Shown piece after piece: positions 43,901-55,714 of a DNA stretch of 64,000 nucleotides. The position numbers were made by a program, and so were the translations under genes. Source of the DNA: Closterium sp. Naga37s-1 (lineage: Eukaryota; Streptophyta; Zygnematophyceae; Desmidiales; Closteriaceae). The notes beneath the pieces are model-generated. The model was not told the DNA's origin, did not search any database, and worked only from the letters and a program-made list of their open reading frames with translations. The stretch lies in the NCBI GenBank assembly GCA_947471745.1, contig CANJKZ010000777.1:3218001-3282000 (forward strand), written 5' to 3'. Positions within the stretch are counted from its first letter, which is position 1. Each line of letters opens with the position of its first letter.

Positions 43901-46843
43901 AGGCGGTAGTAGGGGACCGACTCGTCAAACGTGACGTCCTGGGAGGACAGAACACGGCGAGAGGTGGGGTGGTAAAACTGCCACCCAGGCGCGTCAGGGG
44001 GGAACCCCAGGAAGACGCAAGGAGCAGCACGAGGGGATAGTTTGTCCGCAGACAGGTCGCGGACAAACGCCCGAGATCCCCAGACCCGGAACGCCGACGC
44101 ATCGCCAACCTTCCCCGTCCACAGCAAGGCTGGGGAGGTCTCCGGCCTGGAGACCCTGGGGTGGAGGTTGATCTGATGCGCCGCGTACCTCACCGCAAAC
44201 GGCCACAGAAAATGGGGGGCAGCCGCATGCATCATAGACGTACGAGCGACGTCCATGACCATGCCAATGCGGCGCTCAGCAATCCCATTTTGCTGCGGTG
44301 AGTCCGGAAGCGTGAAGGTCTGACGGATGCCCCGTGCACGACAGTAGGCACGCAGAAGGCCAGAGGAGAACTCTCCGCCTCTGTCCGAGTGCAGACGCAG
44401 AACAGGAAAGTCCGAGCCGAAGCTCTGCCTGAGCTGGAGACGAGCTGCGCGGATCCAGTCGATCAGCACCTCAGTGACATCACCCTTGCTGCGCAAGGGG
44501 AAGACTGTGGTGTAACGCGAGTAGTCGTCAACAACGAGCAGGAAGTAGCGCTCGTGACCCTGTCCACGGACGCGGGCTGGGCCCCACACATCCATGTGAA
44601 GTGTCTGCAACGGGGCCTCTGTCGGAGGAAACTGGGAGGAGTGAGGGGCAGCACGCTGGCGCCCCTCGACACAGGGGACACAGGCAGGGCCAGGGCCCTG
44701 AGGAAGGGGAGGGAGGGACCGGGGGAGACCGGACACAAGAAGACGGGAGGCCATACCTCTGAGCCGAAGCAGAGAGGGGTGGCCAAGGCGGTGGTGCCAG
44801 AGGAGAGTCTCGTGAGACAGGAGACGACACGAACAGGGGGCAGACTCAGGACCAGACCTGGACGCCGCAGCAAACACCTGACCCGACGTAGCTACCCTAC
44901 CCGGCTCAGCAACTGGAGGAGACGCAGTGGTCAGAGTGTACAGGCTCGACCCCGGCTGACGCGTAAACGTAGCCAGGTGTCGGCCTGTGCTAGCCTCTGT
45001 ACAGTGCGTCACCCGCTGACGCGCAGGAGTGAACTGGTGTACACCCGTATCCTGGAGGTCAGCACCACTCACCAGGTTCGTAGAGAACGAGGGGAGGTAG
45101 AGACCAGACAGGGTGCCAGAGGGAGCCGCCGGACACGGGAGGACTGTGGAGAAGCGAGACAGGACAGGACCCCCAGAGGGGTCAGCCAGAGACACTGCAA
45201 CCGGCCGACTCAGCGGTGTGAGTGTGGTGCAGTCCCGAAAGAAGGAGCGAGACGCCCCAGAGTCAAGGGTGAAGGTGAGGGAGGCCGAAGCCGACGTAGT
45301 ACCTGAGAGCGCAGACTCACCAGTACCTGAGGACGCAGACACACGGGCACCTAGAGCAGCAGCGTCGCAAGCACCTAGGGCAGCAGCCTCGCCAGGACCT
45401 AGCGCAGCAGTCTCAATGCCCGGATCGGGCGGGAAACACCGGTAACAGTCACCCTCATCACTTATAGACACAGCATACATGGCAGAGAGAATAGCATCAA
45501 AGTCAAGATCATAGATGGCAACACCCGCCCTGGACAGCTCGCCCCAGCGAGGGATCTCTGAGGCCTCCGGAAACTGGTGACGCCACGCGTCCGTCAGGCG
45601 GCCAAAGCAGCGCTGGGTGGGGTGGGCACCCCCACACTGCTCACCCGCACGGTCGCCGGTGCGCAAAACGTAGGAGCACGGACCAAAACCCCCACCCCGC
45701 TGACGCGCAGTGTACCACTCACGAAGCTGCTGAGGGGACATGGTGTCACGACCACGCTGCAGCTGCTGGCGCGAGCCACCACCGTAGCCACTCCTCTGCG
45801 AAGACCCGCGACCAGCACCGCCGCCACCCCCGCTGCCTCCGCCGCCTCCGCCGCCTCCGCTACTGCCGCCGCCTCCGCTTCCACCGCCGCCTCCTCCGCC
45901 ACCTCTGCTCCCACCGCCACCGCCGCCGCCACCTCCGCCTCCACTGCCGCCACCGACCCCTCCACCCCCACCTCCACTCCCACCGCCACCCCCACTCCCC
46001 CCACTGCCGCCACCTCCACCTCCACCGCCCCCGCTCGCTCCTCCAGCGCCCTTGCCCCCCTTGCCCTTGCCAGAGCGGCGTCTCCCGCTAGGGGCAGACG
46101 CCACACCGACCGACTCAAGACCAAGGAGGTCGGCCACAGCAGCAGAGGCAACAGAGGGCAGAAGGGGGGAGGGGGAACACCCCTCAAAGATGGGGGTGCG
46201 CGGGTCACCACGAGAGGCCCCTACAGCGACTATGCTCTTCTCGGCCGCTAGGAGGGACTTCTCGAGGAGGTCAACAGTGAGAGTGGTGGGACAGACAGAG
46301 AGAAAGTGGTCCCTGACTACGCGAAGGGAGTCAGGAAGGCGAGTGACTATGTAGTAAAGAGTGATGTACATGGGGGGGGGGTTCTTGGCGCAGAAGTCAG
46401 GAGGGAGTGCAGCTCGGTAGCGAGTGTCACTAGTGCGGAGGTGCGTAATGAGGTCAGCGACTGTGGGAAAGGCAGCAAGGTCAGGAAAGAGGTACGGTAG
46501 CATGAGACGGCTCAGTGCAGCAGTGGCAGGGGAGGAGTAGCGCGCAACTACAGCGTCGTACAAGGTCTGAGCACTCTTGTACTGACTAAAGTGCGCACGC
46601 TCGGAGGTAGGGAGGTGGCGACGCACAGCAAGACGTGCAGCAGCGTCGCTCGTGGCCCACTGGGAGCGAACAGTGGCGTCAGCATCAGCAGCAGGGGCAG
46701 TGGAGGCGCCAGAGGTGAGGTCAAAGAGAGAGAGGCCGTCTGCCCTATCGCACTGTAGGGAACAGCTGCAGGTCATCTATCCAGACCTCAAAGTCAATGG
46801 CCCGACCCTCACCGTCAAAGACGAGAACACTAGGGGTGGCCAT
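40954..46843 (-). pseudogene. Element I gag-pol with one early frameshift and one TAG
   Basis: The ATG at 46843 (MATPSVLVFDGEG) starts gag. A one-base change in the G-run 46758-46760 shifts the frame about 28 codons in. From 46776 the frame runs open to a TAG at 43594-43596, then on to 40954 (about 1,940 codons in total). It has a Gly-rich gag tail (45800-46060), protease-like LDSGASRSFF, integrase (HHRLGHPS, VDDYSRYTTVF, SDRGGEF, QNGIAERRIG), a repetitive linker, RT (DFSTAFLQG, YVDD) and RNase H (CEAEIYAGAM, DNKAMLALC, NTADVFTKAL). Confidence 0.93.
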
Positions 46844-46859
46844 GACCCTAGACGACTAG

Positions 46860-47880
46860 CAGCGCAAACAGTAGGGTGAGGGCAGTGCAGTGAAAAGGCG
46901 CTGTGCTCACCAGACTGGGCAGGTCGGGCGGCCCGGAAGGAGGGCGGCGCGGCGGCTCGGCGGCTCAGCTGCTGGGCGGCTCGGCGGGTCGGCGGCTCCG
47001 CTGCTGGGCGGCTCGGCTGCTGGGCGGCTCGGCTGCTGGGCGGCTCGGCTGCTGGGCGGCTCGGTTGCTGGGCGGCTCGGCTGCTGGGCGGCTCGGCTGC
47101 TGGGCGGCTCGGCTGCTGGGCGGCTCGGCTGCAGGGCGGCTCGGCTGCTGGGCGGCTCGGCTGGTGGGCGGCCGGGCGGCTCGGCTGCAGCGCGGCTCGG
47201 CGGCGGGGCGGCTCGGCTGCTCTGCTGCTGGGCGGCTCGGCTGCGCTGCTGCTGGGCGGCTCGGCCGCTGTAGAGGAGTGGCAGCGGGGCCGCTTGATAG
47301 GGCGGCGGGGCCGCTGCAGAGAAGCGGCGGGGCCGCTGGGTAGGGCGGCGGGGCCGCGAGATAGGGCAGCGGGGCCGCGTGGTAGAGTGGCGGGGCCGCG
47401 CGATGGGGCAGCGGGGCCGCGAGGAAGGGCGGCGGGGCCGCTAGGTAGGGCGGCGGGGCCGCGCGATGGGGCGGCGGGGCCGCGAGGAAGGGCGGCGGGG
47501 CCGCTAGGTAGGGCGGCGGGGCCGCGCGATGGGGCGGCGGGGCCGCGAGGAAGGGCGGCGGGGCCGCTAGGTAGGGCGGGGGGGGGCCGCGTGATGGGGC
47601 GGCGGGGCCGCGATGGGGCGGCGAGGCCGCTAGGTAGGGCGGCGGGGCCGCGCGACAGGGCGGCGAGGCCGCGAGGTAGGGCGGCGGGGCCGCTAGGTAG
47701 GGCGGCGGGGCCGCTAGGAGAGAGGCGGCGGGGCCGCGAAGACGGGTGGCGGGGCCGCAGTGAAGGGCCGCTAGGGCGGCTCGACGAAGTGAGGGCCCGG
47801 AGCGCGACTCGGGTGGAGCGCGCTTCGGGCAGGAAAAAAAAAATCGATGTGGTGGGCCCTAAGCACAGTTCCCAAGGGGG
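46860..47880 (-). repeat. GC-rich repetitive leader of element I
   Basis: 46917-47276 is a 17-bp repeat (GGCGGCTCGGCTGCTGG). 47281-47770 is GGCGGGGCCGC-based repeat of about 20-30 bp. The 389-aa open frame across it is repeat-driven and out of frame with gag. Element T carries a comparable GC-rich block behind its primer site. Confidence 0.85.
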
Positions 47881-47896
47881 AACCTGCTCGATACCA

Positions 47897-48028
47897 TGAG
47901 AAGATTTGAACAAGAATGGGTGGACTATGAAATGAAGTGAGTACAAATATGAAACCCTAATTGGTTGTACCCCCTATGGGATACCCCACTATAGCCTACA
48001 CAATAGCATAAGCTACAATGTTCTGACA
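47897..48028 (-). repeat. 5' LTR of element I
   Basis: 132 bp, identical to 40610-40741. Confidence 0.95.
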
Positions 48029-48220
48029 ATCGTGCGATCTAAGTTGCCGATTCTAGGTGACTTTAAGACGCTCCAGATCCAAGTTGAATCAGGTCATTTG
48101 GAGGTGTGAGCAGATCGCTATGAACGTTTAAAGCCGCTGTGCAGAAATCCGACTGTGCACTCTATCTTCCGTTTTAGGCACATTGAAGCCTGCTGTGACT
48201 ATAACAAATTGTTTCCAACA

Positions 48221-48456
48221 CTCCCCTTTGCTTCTGGGGTGTCGCTGCTGGTGACCTGGCTCTGTCCAGTCAGCAGCATGCAGTACTCGAACTTCTGCTT
48301 TCCGAGCTTCTTGGTCAAGTAATCAGCTGCCATCTCGGACGTGGGACAGTAAGACAGCTCAAGTCTCCCCTTCTCGATCTCGTCCTTTACGAAGAAATAT
48401 TGCAGGGCGATATGCTTCGTCCTGTTCGCGAATCCGTTTTTGTTGGCTATGCGAAT
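48221..48456 (-). pseudogene. Element E RNase H 3' fragment left of D
   Basis: It reads RIANKNGFANRTKHIALQYF, then SEMAADYLTKKLGKQKFEYC to a terminator. This is the C-terminal end of E pol, separated from the rest by element D. Bases 48319-48456 are repeated on the other side of D. Confidence 0.9.
48319..48456 (-). repeat. 138-bp duplication of E, left copy
   Basis: Matches 55715-55852 with two mismatches. It covers the E RNase H segment from IRIANKNG to AADY. Confidence 0.93.
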
Positions 48457-48564
48457 AGGAATGACGAAACTAGAAAGTGTGAGAGTACAAATATGCAACC
48501 CTAACAACTGTACTCCCTATTGTGCTACTCACTGTAGCCTAGAAGCATAGAATTACATTTGACA
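48457..48564 (-). repeat. 3' LTR of element D, truncated
   Basis: It aligns with 55590-55714 but lacks the terminal TCTCA (plus-strand reading) and a 10-bp GAATGCAACG segment. The latter could be slippage between two GGAATG copies. Confidence 0.8.
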
Positions 48565-48806
48565 CACCCCCATAGGCTAAGTGAGGGGCATCAAAGCAAG
48601 CAAGGTGAACAAACGGTCACACGACCAGTCAAAGCAAGAAACAAGGCAAGCTCAGGGTGGATCTCAAGGACACCACACAAATTCCGAGCGCAAGCAAGCG
48701 GCCACAAGACCAGTTCAAGAGTTCACTAGGATATAAATAGTAAGCACAACAAGCAGAGCAAACAACAAGACTACAGCAACCGAGGGCCTACCTCAACAAG
48801 CCCCAA

Positions 48807-51800
48807 CTACACACAGAACCTGTGGTGATCACCAAGCGCCAAGGCCTTGGTGAAGACGTCTGCAGTGTTGGCCTTTGAGGCCAGAAAGTCCAGGCGTGCC
48901 TGGCCGCGTCGCTGCAGCTCTCGCAGGAGGAAGTACCTCACGTCAATATGCTTCACTCTGCTCTCCAGTCGAGGCTCTCGACACAGGAGGATCATGGCCT
49001 TGTTGTCAGCGTACAAGGTCGGTGCAGAGCGAGGCCGCTCACCAAGGTCGGCGAGCAAGAAGGTCAACCAGCGAAGCTCCTGTGCCGCCATGGCACCAGC
49101 GTAGATCTCTGCCTCTGCACTGGAAGTAGCCACAGACGACCGTGTAGACATCCACGACACAGCACCAGCTCCCAGACTGAAGCAGTAACCCTGAGTCGAG
49201 CGCTGAGTCTCCACGTCGTCAGCGTAGGAAGAGTCACAGTGACCAGTCAATGCCACTGGCTGAGTCCCTCCAAGCACAAGCCCCATGCCTGATGTAGTCG
49301 CCAGGTACTTCGCCACCGTCACAGCAGCTGTCCAGTGGACAGGACGGTGTCTCCCAGTCGCAACAAAGCGAGAAAGGATGCTGAGGGGAAAGGCGAGGTC
49401 CGGCCGAGTACAAGTCATCAGGTACATGAGGCAGCCCACAAGCTCTGCGTAGGGACCACTGGGCTCAAAGGGCTCGTCAGGAAAGGGGCCAGTGAGTCGG
49501 TGGTCAAGAGCAAGAGGAGTGGGCTGTGTGGTGGAGAACTGGAAGTCGAACCGCCGAAGGACCTGCTGCACCATGTGTGACTGCGTCAGTGTGATGGTGC
49601 GAGCGGCTCTGTCCCTGGTGATCTGCAGGCCAAGGTAGCGCTGCAGCTCACCCAGGTCAGTGCACTTGTGTCTCTTCTGCAGTTTTGACTTCACCTGAGC
49701 CAGGGCTGCCCTGTCTGCGGTAGCAAACACCAAGTCGTCAATGTATACAAGGATAAAGAAAGGAGTAGAACCCACTCGAACAAACAGCGACGGGTCGGCG
49801 GAGGACGGGCTGAACCCAAGGTCACGAAGCGTGGAGCGAAGAGTGTCGTGCCACTCACGGGGCGACTGGCGGAGACCGTAGACTGGTCGCCTCAGGCTCC
49901 ACTGGGTCCCAGGTGGGAAGGTGTCAGTGAAGCCAGGAGGATGGCGCAGCCAGATCTCCTCGTGCAGTCGGCGCTGGAGGAACGCAGTGGAGAAGTCGAG
50001 GGAGTGCAGCTCGTAGTCTCGCTGCGCTGCTATGTGGAGTAGCACCCGACCAGTAGTCATCTTCGGGGTCGGGGCGAAGGTCTGGAAGAAGTCAACTCCC
50101 TCACGCTGACCGAAGCCCCTAGCCACGTAGCGCGCCTTGAACACCGGCGGTGCTCCAGGCGGCCGCTTCACCTTGAAGAGCCACATGCCATCGACTACGT
50201 TCGCCCTGGGAGGGGGAACTGCGTCGACGTAGGTGCCTGTGGATCATCAAGACGCCAACTCTGAGTCCATAGCCGCTTTCCACTGAGAGGCCCACGCCCC
50301 TGACACTGCCTCGCGGTAAGTGCGAGGAGTCGGTATGTCAAGGGCGTCGGGGTCTCCCTCAGGGGAGAGCAGCATGGCACACACAGAGGGAGAAGCGGCT
50401 GCCCAGTAGTCCAGCTCAGACTCTCTGTCCTCTAGGACGTCACAGCCAAGGGCAAACCTACCCCCGACGGACAGAGGACGGGAGGGAGGAGCTGGCACCA
50501 CACGGGTGGCGTAGTCAAGGCGGCTGGCGGCAGCAAACTCAACGACAGCGGCAGTGAGAGCCGAGGCAGACGACGGAGGGAAACGAGAGTCGGTGACAAG
50601 AGTGGCGAGGACACGTGCGGCAACAGGACGAACAGCGCGGTAGTAGTCAGAGATAGGAGTGGGGAGGGCTGTGAGAGAGGACGGAGGAGGCGACGGGAGA
50701 ACGGACACAGGAGAAGGAGGACGACGACGAGACGAACAAATGAGGGCAGTGTGGAGGTCAGTAACAGGGGACGAGTGACGAGCACGCGGAGGACAACGGG
50801 TGATCAAGTCGCGACGGACAGAAGGAGGAGGAGACTGAGGAGGAGGAAAAGACCAGACCGCCGGACGGTCGTCAGGAGGAGGCAACGGAGGAACAAACAC
50901 AGGAGGAGACTGGGAGCGGACAGGAGGAGAGGAGGAAAGGCCAAGGGCCCGCAGGCCACTCACAGGTGGGAACAACTGCCGCTCCACAGGAAGCTGCGGA
51001 GGCGGCTGCGGCTGTTGCTGCTGCGGCGGCGGCTGCGGCTGCTGCTGCTGCTGCTGCAGCTGCGGCGGCGGCTGCGGCTGCTGCTGCTGCGGCTGCTGCT
51101 GCTGCTGCTGCTGCTGCCGCTGCTGCTCCAGAAGGTCCAGCACCCGCAGCTCCTGCCGCTCCCGCTCCAACCGCTCCTGCTCCTCACGCTCACGCCGACG
51201 GGCAGCCTGCAGACGCGTGTCGTGACGGTGGGGAGGCGGAGTGGACTACGCAGAACCAGGGTCTCCAGCTCCAGTCTCCTCAGACTCAGCACCCCCAGAA
51301 CCAACACCTCCAGCGTCAGGACCCCCAACTCCAGCACCCCAAGAACTAGCACCTCCAGTGCTAGCACCTCCAACTCCAACACCCCCAGCTCCAGCAACCC
51401 CAGAGCTAGCGCCACCTGCGCCAGCCCCTCCAGCTCCAGCACCCCGCAAACGAGCACCCCCAGTCCGCGCACTGCCAGCGGCTGCACCTCCAGCTCCAAC
51501 ACCAACCAAGTCCACAGTAACCTGTCGCGGAAGTGCCGAAGGCTGCTGAGGGGACTGTGAGGAGGACTGCGGGGAGGGAGACGCTACCTGACGCGCGACC
51601 GAGGGTAGAGGGGTAGCGTGGGACACACCAGACGGGGCAGGACTAGGGGGGGGAGGGGGTACCGGAGGAGCAGGAGCAGAAGGAGGAGAGGGTGCTAGGA
51701 ACAAGGGGGGAGGGGGTACCGGGAGACCTCGACAGGGGTACCGGGTGTAGTAGGACACAGACTCGTCAAACCGGACGTCACGGGAGTCTAGGAACTGGTG

Positions 51801-54758
51801 GAGGGGCGGGTGGTAAAAGGACCAGTCGGCAGAGTCCACTGGGAAACCAAGGAAGACACAGGGGACGGCGCGTGCCGAGAGCTTGTCCGCGGAGGTGTCG
51901 CGAACAAGCGCAAGGCAGCCCCAGACTCGAAAGGCCGACCCAACACCAGGGGAACCAGTCCAAAGACTGGTCGGTGAAGCCTCGGGCCGCGAGACACGCG
52001 GCTGGAGGTTCAGCTGGTGTGCGGCGTAGCGAACCGCGTGGGGCCACAGAAAACGGGGCGCACGGGCATGGATCATGGACGTGCGGGCGATGTCCATGAC
52101 CAGGCCTATGCGGCGCTCAGCAACCCCATTCTGCTGTGGGGACTCTGGCAGCGTCCAGGACTGTGTGATGCCCTGTTCGCCGCAGAATCCGCCGAGAATG
52201 CCGGAGCGAAACTCGCCCCCACGGTCGGAGTGGAGACAACTGACTCGACGACCACGAGTGCCCTCAGTGGCTAGAAGCCACCTGATCAGCGTAGCAGTCA
52301 CCTCGGACTTCTTCGTAAGAGGGAACACTGTGGTGTACCTGGAGAAGTCGTCGACGACCACCAGAAAGTAACGCTCCCTCCCAGACCCCTGCGTCGGGGC
52401 AGGGCCCCAGACGTCCAAGTGGAGAGTCTCGAAGGGAGCGGTGGCCGGACGAAGGGAGGAGGAGTGGGGAGTGGCGCGTAAGCGACCGGCGACGCACGGA
52501 GAGCAAGGAGGGGCAAGCGAGGGAGGGAGCGACGGGAAGGTGCGCGGGAGACCTGTGACAAGTCCCTGACTGAGCATGCCACGAAGGCGAGGGATCGACG
52601 GGTGGCCAAGGCGGTGGTGCCACAGGACGGTGCGGTGGGCTAGAGAGCGACAGGAGCAAGACGCAGCGACTGGACTGGATACAGCGACCGGACCGGACAC
52701 GACTACCTGGCTAGTCACCGCAACTGGACTGGGGACCTGGGCCGGAGGGGACGCAACGACCTGAGGGGAGGACGCGACCGGGGAGCGCTCGGTGTGGAGA
52801 ACGTAGAGACCGGAGTGGGGCTCCCTGGTGAACGTGGCCAGAACAGCACCTGTGGTAGCGTCTGTACAGACTGCAGTCCGCCCACCCCCCACGAAGGTAA
52901 CCGTGATCCCCCTGTCCTGGAGGTATCCAACACCCACCAAGTTCCGAGTGAACGAGGGGATGTGGAGGCCGCGCAGGACACCAGAGGGGACCACAGGGCA
53001 CGAGAGGGTGGTGGAGCTACGCGCAACGGCTGGTCCAGAGGTAGGATCAGCCAGAACCACTGACACAGGAGTGAGGAGTGGCGTAAGGGTCGTGTGGTCG
53101 CGGAAGAAGCACTGAGACGCGCCCGAGTCCAGCGTGAACGACAGAGAGGCCTCAGCCGGAGGGTCACCTGACCCAGTCGCTACACAAGCACCTAGAGCAG
53201 CAACACAAGCACCTAAGCTAGACAGGCACAAGGCTACACTAGCAGGAGGCAAGCAGGCTAAACTACGAAGACGCGAGCACACAGATCCGTCAGCACTAAA
53301 GTCAGCATCAACATACGAGGCATGCTGACGCGCATCGTCCATGGACAAATCAAAGACATCAATCTTACGGGTTAACAGACGAGACCAGCGAGGCGTGACC
53401 GCCAGAGGGCCCCAACGAGCCCGGTAGAGGTCGTCAAGGCGGCGGAAGCACCGCGTGGCAGAGTGGTCGTCGCGACCACAGAGACAGGGGCTGCCCGGCC
53501 CGGTGAGGCACCAGTGGGTGCAGGGGCCAGCGTCACTGCTGCGGCCGGTGCTCCCAGGGCCTCCCACACCCCACTGCGGCGCGGGACCCCAGTGCTGCTG
53601 CGGACCCCACTGCAGCGGGGGCCCCCACTGCTGGAACTGTTGCGGTGCCTGCTGCTGCTGCTGTCCCTGCTGCTGCTGCTGTCTCTGCTGTGGCTGGTGC
53701 TGCTGTGGCTGCTGTTGCTGGGGGGCAACACCCCCACCGGTCGGGCCACCACCTGTGGGTGGACCTGTCTGTCCTGCGCCTCCTCCAAGGCCCCCTCCCC
53801 CTGGTGCACCACCGCCGCCGCCGCCGCCGCCTCCACCACCACCGTCGCTCCCACCTCCACCGCCCCCTCCACCGCCACCTCCTCCGCCCCCACCTCCCCC
53901 CTTCCCGCCCTTCTTGCCACTCTTGCCCCGTTTCTGCCAGTCTGCGGCAGAAACGGCAGCGGTGTCCTCAGAGACCGACACAGCAGCAGAAGCGTGGGTA
54001 GCGGTGAAAGTGGGAAGCTGAGGGGCGGCACACCCCGCAAAGAGACGGGGGGCCACCGCATCAGTGGCGGAGGCAACTGTGAGGAGGCTGCTCTCGATGG
54101 TCCCGAGAGCAGTCTGAAGGAGGTCTATAGTGAGTTCAGTGGGGTGCTTCTGAAGAAGCGCGTCGCGGGCAGTGGCAAGGCGGTCAGGGAGGCGGGTGAC
54201 TAACCAGTGCACAGTGAGCCACATGGGGGGGGGAGCAACAAGGAGCTGTGCGTTGGTACAGGCCGAACGAAAACCGGCGTCAAGCGAGCGGAGGTGAGTC
54301 ACTAGGTCGGAAACAGTCGCAAACAAGCCTAGGTCGGGAAACACGAACGGCATGAGGAGGCGACTGAGGGAGGCGGAGGAGGGGGTGGAATAGCGAGCCA
54401 CAATAGCATCCCAAACCCCCTTGGCTGTCTCCACCTGGTCAAAGTGAGCGGCCTCAGTCGGGGGGAGAAGCTCCGATAGCGTGAGGGCGGCGGCCGCGTC
54501 ACGAGAGAGCCACACGTCCCGAGCCAGGACCCGACGGTCGTAGTCCGACTGGGCCGTAGGAGTCGGCTCCGGGGCGGTCGGCAGGGCGGCGGGGGACGGG
54601 GGTGCCGCGAGAGCACCCGACGCGTGGGCCCACAGAGTGGCGCCGTCCTGACGCTGGCTGGTGAGGAAACGTGTGGTCTGGCGCTGCCAGGTACCGAACT
54701 CGATCGGGCGTCCCTCAGCATCGAAACGGAGGCGACGGGCCTCCATAGCGGAGCCCAT
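48807..54758 (-). pseudogene. Element D gag-pol with a TAG and tandem TGA TGA
   Basis: The ATG at 54758 (MGSAMEARRLRFDAEGRPIE) opens 1,983 codons in one frame. Stops are only a TAG at 51246-51248 (end of the Gly-rich linker) and two adjacent TGA codons at 50247-50252. Domains: gag with a Gly/Pro/Gln-rich tail (53600-53960), protease LDSGASQCFF, integrase (HHRLGHPS, VDDFSRYTTVF, SDRGGEF, QNGVAERRIG), linker with polyGln (51000-51130), RT (DFSTAFLQR, YIDDLVFA), RNase H (AEAEIYAGAM, DNKAMILLC). It ends HRFCV. Confidence 0.93.
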
Positions 54759-54779
54759 GCTAGAGGCGACTGGAGCACG

Positions 54780-55589
54780 GCGGAGGCGGAGCTAAGAACG
54801 AGGAGGAAAACTACGGAGGGCTAGGGACGCCAGCGGGGAAACCGACGAGTGACAGTCGGCGAGAAAATAGTCGTGGGGCGGGGCTCTAACCGAACCTAGG
54901 TGGTGCTACCGGAGGGAAGAGCGGCTGCCAGCCGCTGAGCCGGGAGCCAAGTGCAGTAGGAATGGCGTGGGACCGGTGCACATGTGAAGGGGAGAGAGAT
55001 GCAGTAAGCGCACAGAGTGATGCGGTAAGTGTACGCAGGTGTGCTGTAAGCGCACGCAGGTGTGCGGTAAGTGCACGCAGGTGTGCGGTAAGTGCACGCA
55101 GGTGTGCGGGAAGCACACGCAGGTGTGCGGGAAGCACACGCAGGTGTGCGGGAAGCGCACACAGAGTGATGCGGTAAGTGCACGCAGGTGTGCGGTAAGC
55201 GCACGCAGGTGTGCGGTAAGTGCATGCAGGTGTGCGGGAAGGGCACGCAGATGTGCGGGAAGCGTTGACGGAGGAGGGCGCGTGACAAGCGGAGGGGAGG
55301 GCACGCGACGGTCTAAGGAGGGCGCGCGACGGTTGAGGAGGGCGCACGACGGTGGGGGAGGGCGCGCGGCGATCTAAGGAGGGCGCGCGACGGTTTTGGA
55401 GGGCGCGCAACGGTGGGGGAGGGCGCGCGGAGATCTAAGGAGGGCGCGCGACAGGCTGGACAGCGCGGGAGGGCGCGGGCTAGGCGCGAGGAGGGCGCGG
55501 AGGGCGCGGCGGGCGCGGGAGCACGGAGGGCGTGTAGGGCGCAGAGGCTAGCTAAGAACGAACGAGGATCTAACCTACTCGTGATACCA
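54780..55589 (-). repeat. Leader of element D with two minisatellites and primer site
   Basis: 55015-55265 holds about ten copies of a 21-bp unit (GTGTGCGGTAAGTGCACGCAG). 55265-55540 holds degenerate GAGGGCGCGCGACGG units. The primer site is the complement of 55576-55589. The open frames here are repeat artefacts. Confidence 0.88.
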
Positions 55590-55714
55590 TCTCAGAATAG
55601 GAATGCAACGGAATGACGAAACTAGAAAGTGTGAGTACAAATATGCAACCCTAACAACTGTACTCCCTATTGTGCTACTCACTGTAGCCTACAAGCATAG
55701 AATTACATTTGACA
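55590..55714 (-). repeat. 5' LTR of element D (125 bp)
   Basis: TGTCAAATGTAATTC to ATTCTGAGA in element sense, directly followed by the primer site. Confidence 0.85.

Larger units (their letters stand above)
40610..48028 (-). mobile_element. Ty1/copia element I, identical 132-bp LTRs
   Basis: LTRs at 40610-40741 and 47897-48028 are identical by eye. The target duplication is ATCGT (40605-40609 and 48029-48033). A primer site TGGTATCGAGCAGG (complement of 47883-47896) abuts the 5' LTR, and the purine tract CTATGGGGGTG abuts the 3' LTR. A 1-kb GC-rich leader precedes gag. It is the youngest insertion in the nest. Confidence 0.95.
39970..48206 (+). repeat. Solo LTR of family C, split by element I
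   Basis: 39970-40609 plus 48034-48206 make one complete LTR like 11225-12043, in plus orientation (TGTTGGTGCAACC to GACTATAACA). It is flanked by AATTG (39965-39969 and 48207-48211). No internal region accompanies it, so it is a recombination remnant. Element I with its duplication ATCGT splits it. Confidence 0.93.
39001..48220 (-). repeat. 3' LTR of element E, split in three
   Basis: LTR pieces are 39001-39147, 39681-39969 and 48212-48220, matching 60785-61227 in order. The gaps are the MITE and the solo LTR (with I inside). Confidence 0.9.
48457..55714 (-). mobile_element. Ty1/copia element D, short LTR, abnormal junctions
   Basis: This is a short-LTR element related to A and I. The 5' LTR (55590-55714) is complete and followed by the primer site TGGTATCACGAG. 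The 3' LTR (48457-48564) lacks its last bases and joins host sequence at a shared GAAT. Instead of a 5-bp duplication the flanks repeat 138 bp of element E. Confidence 0.88.

Noticed and set aside
46777-47946. 389-aa Ala/Pro/Arg-rich frame upstream of element I gag
   Set aside because: It is the GC-rich minisatellite leader, out of frame with gag, and also crosses the LTR and primer site.
55015-55265. Regularly spaced repeat array resembling CRISPR
   Set aside because: Units are contiguous with no unique spacers, and it lies in the leader of a retrotransposon in a eukaryotic genome.
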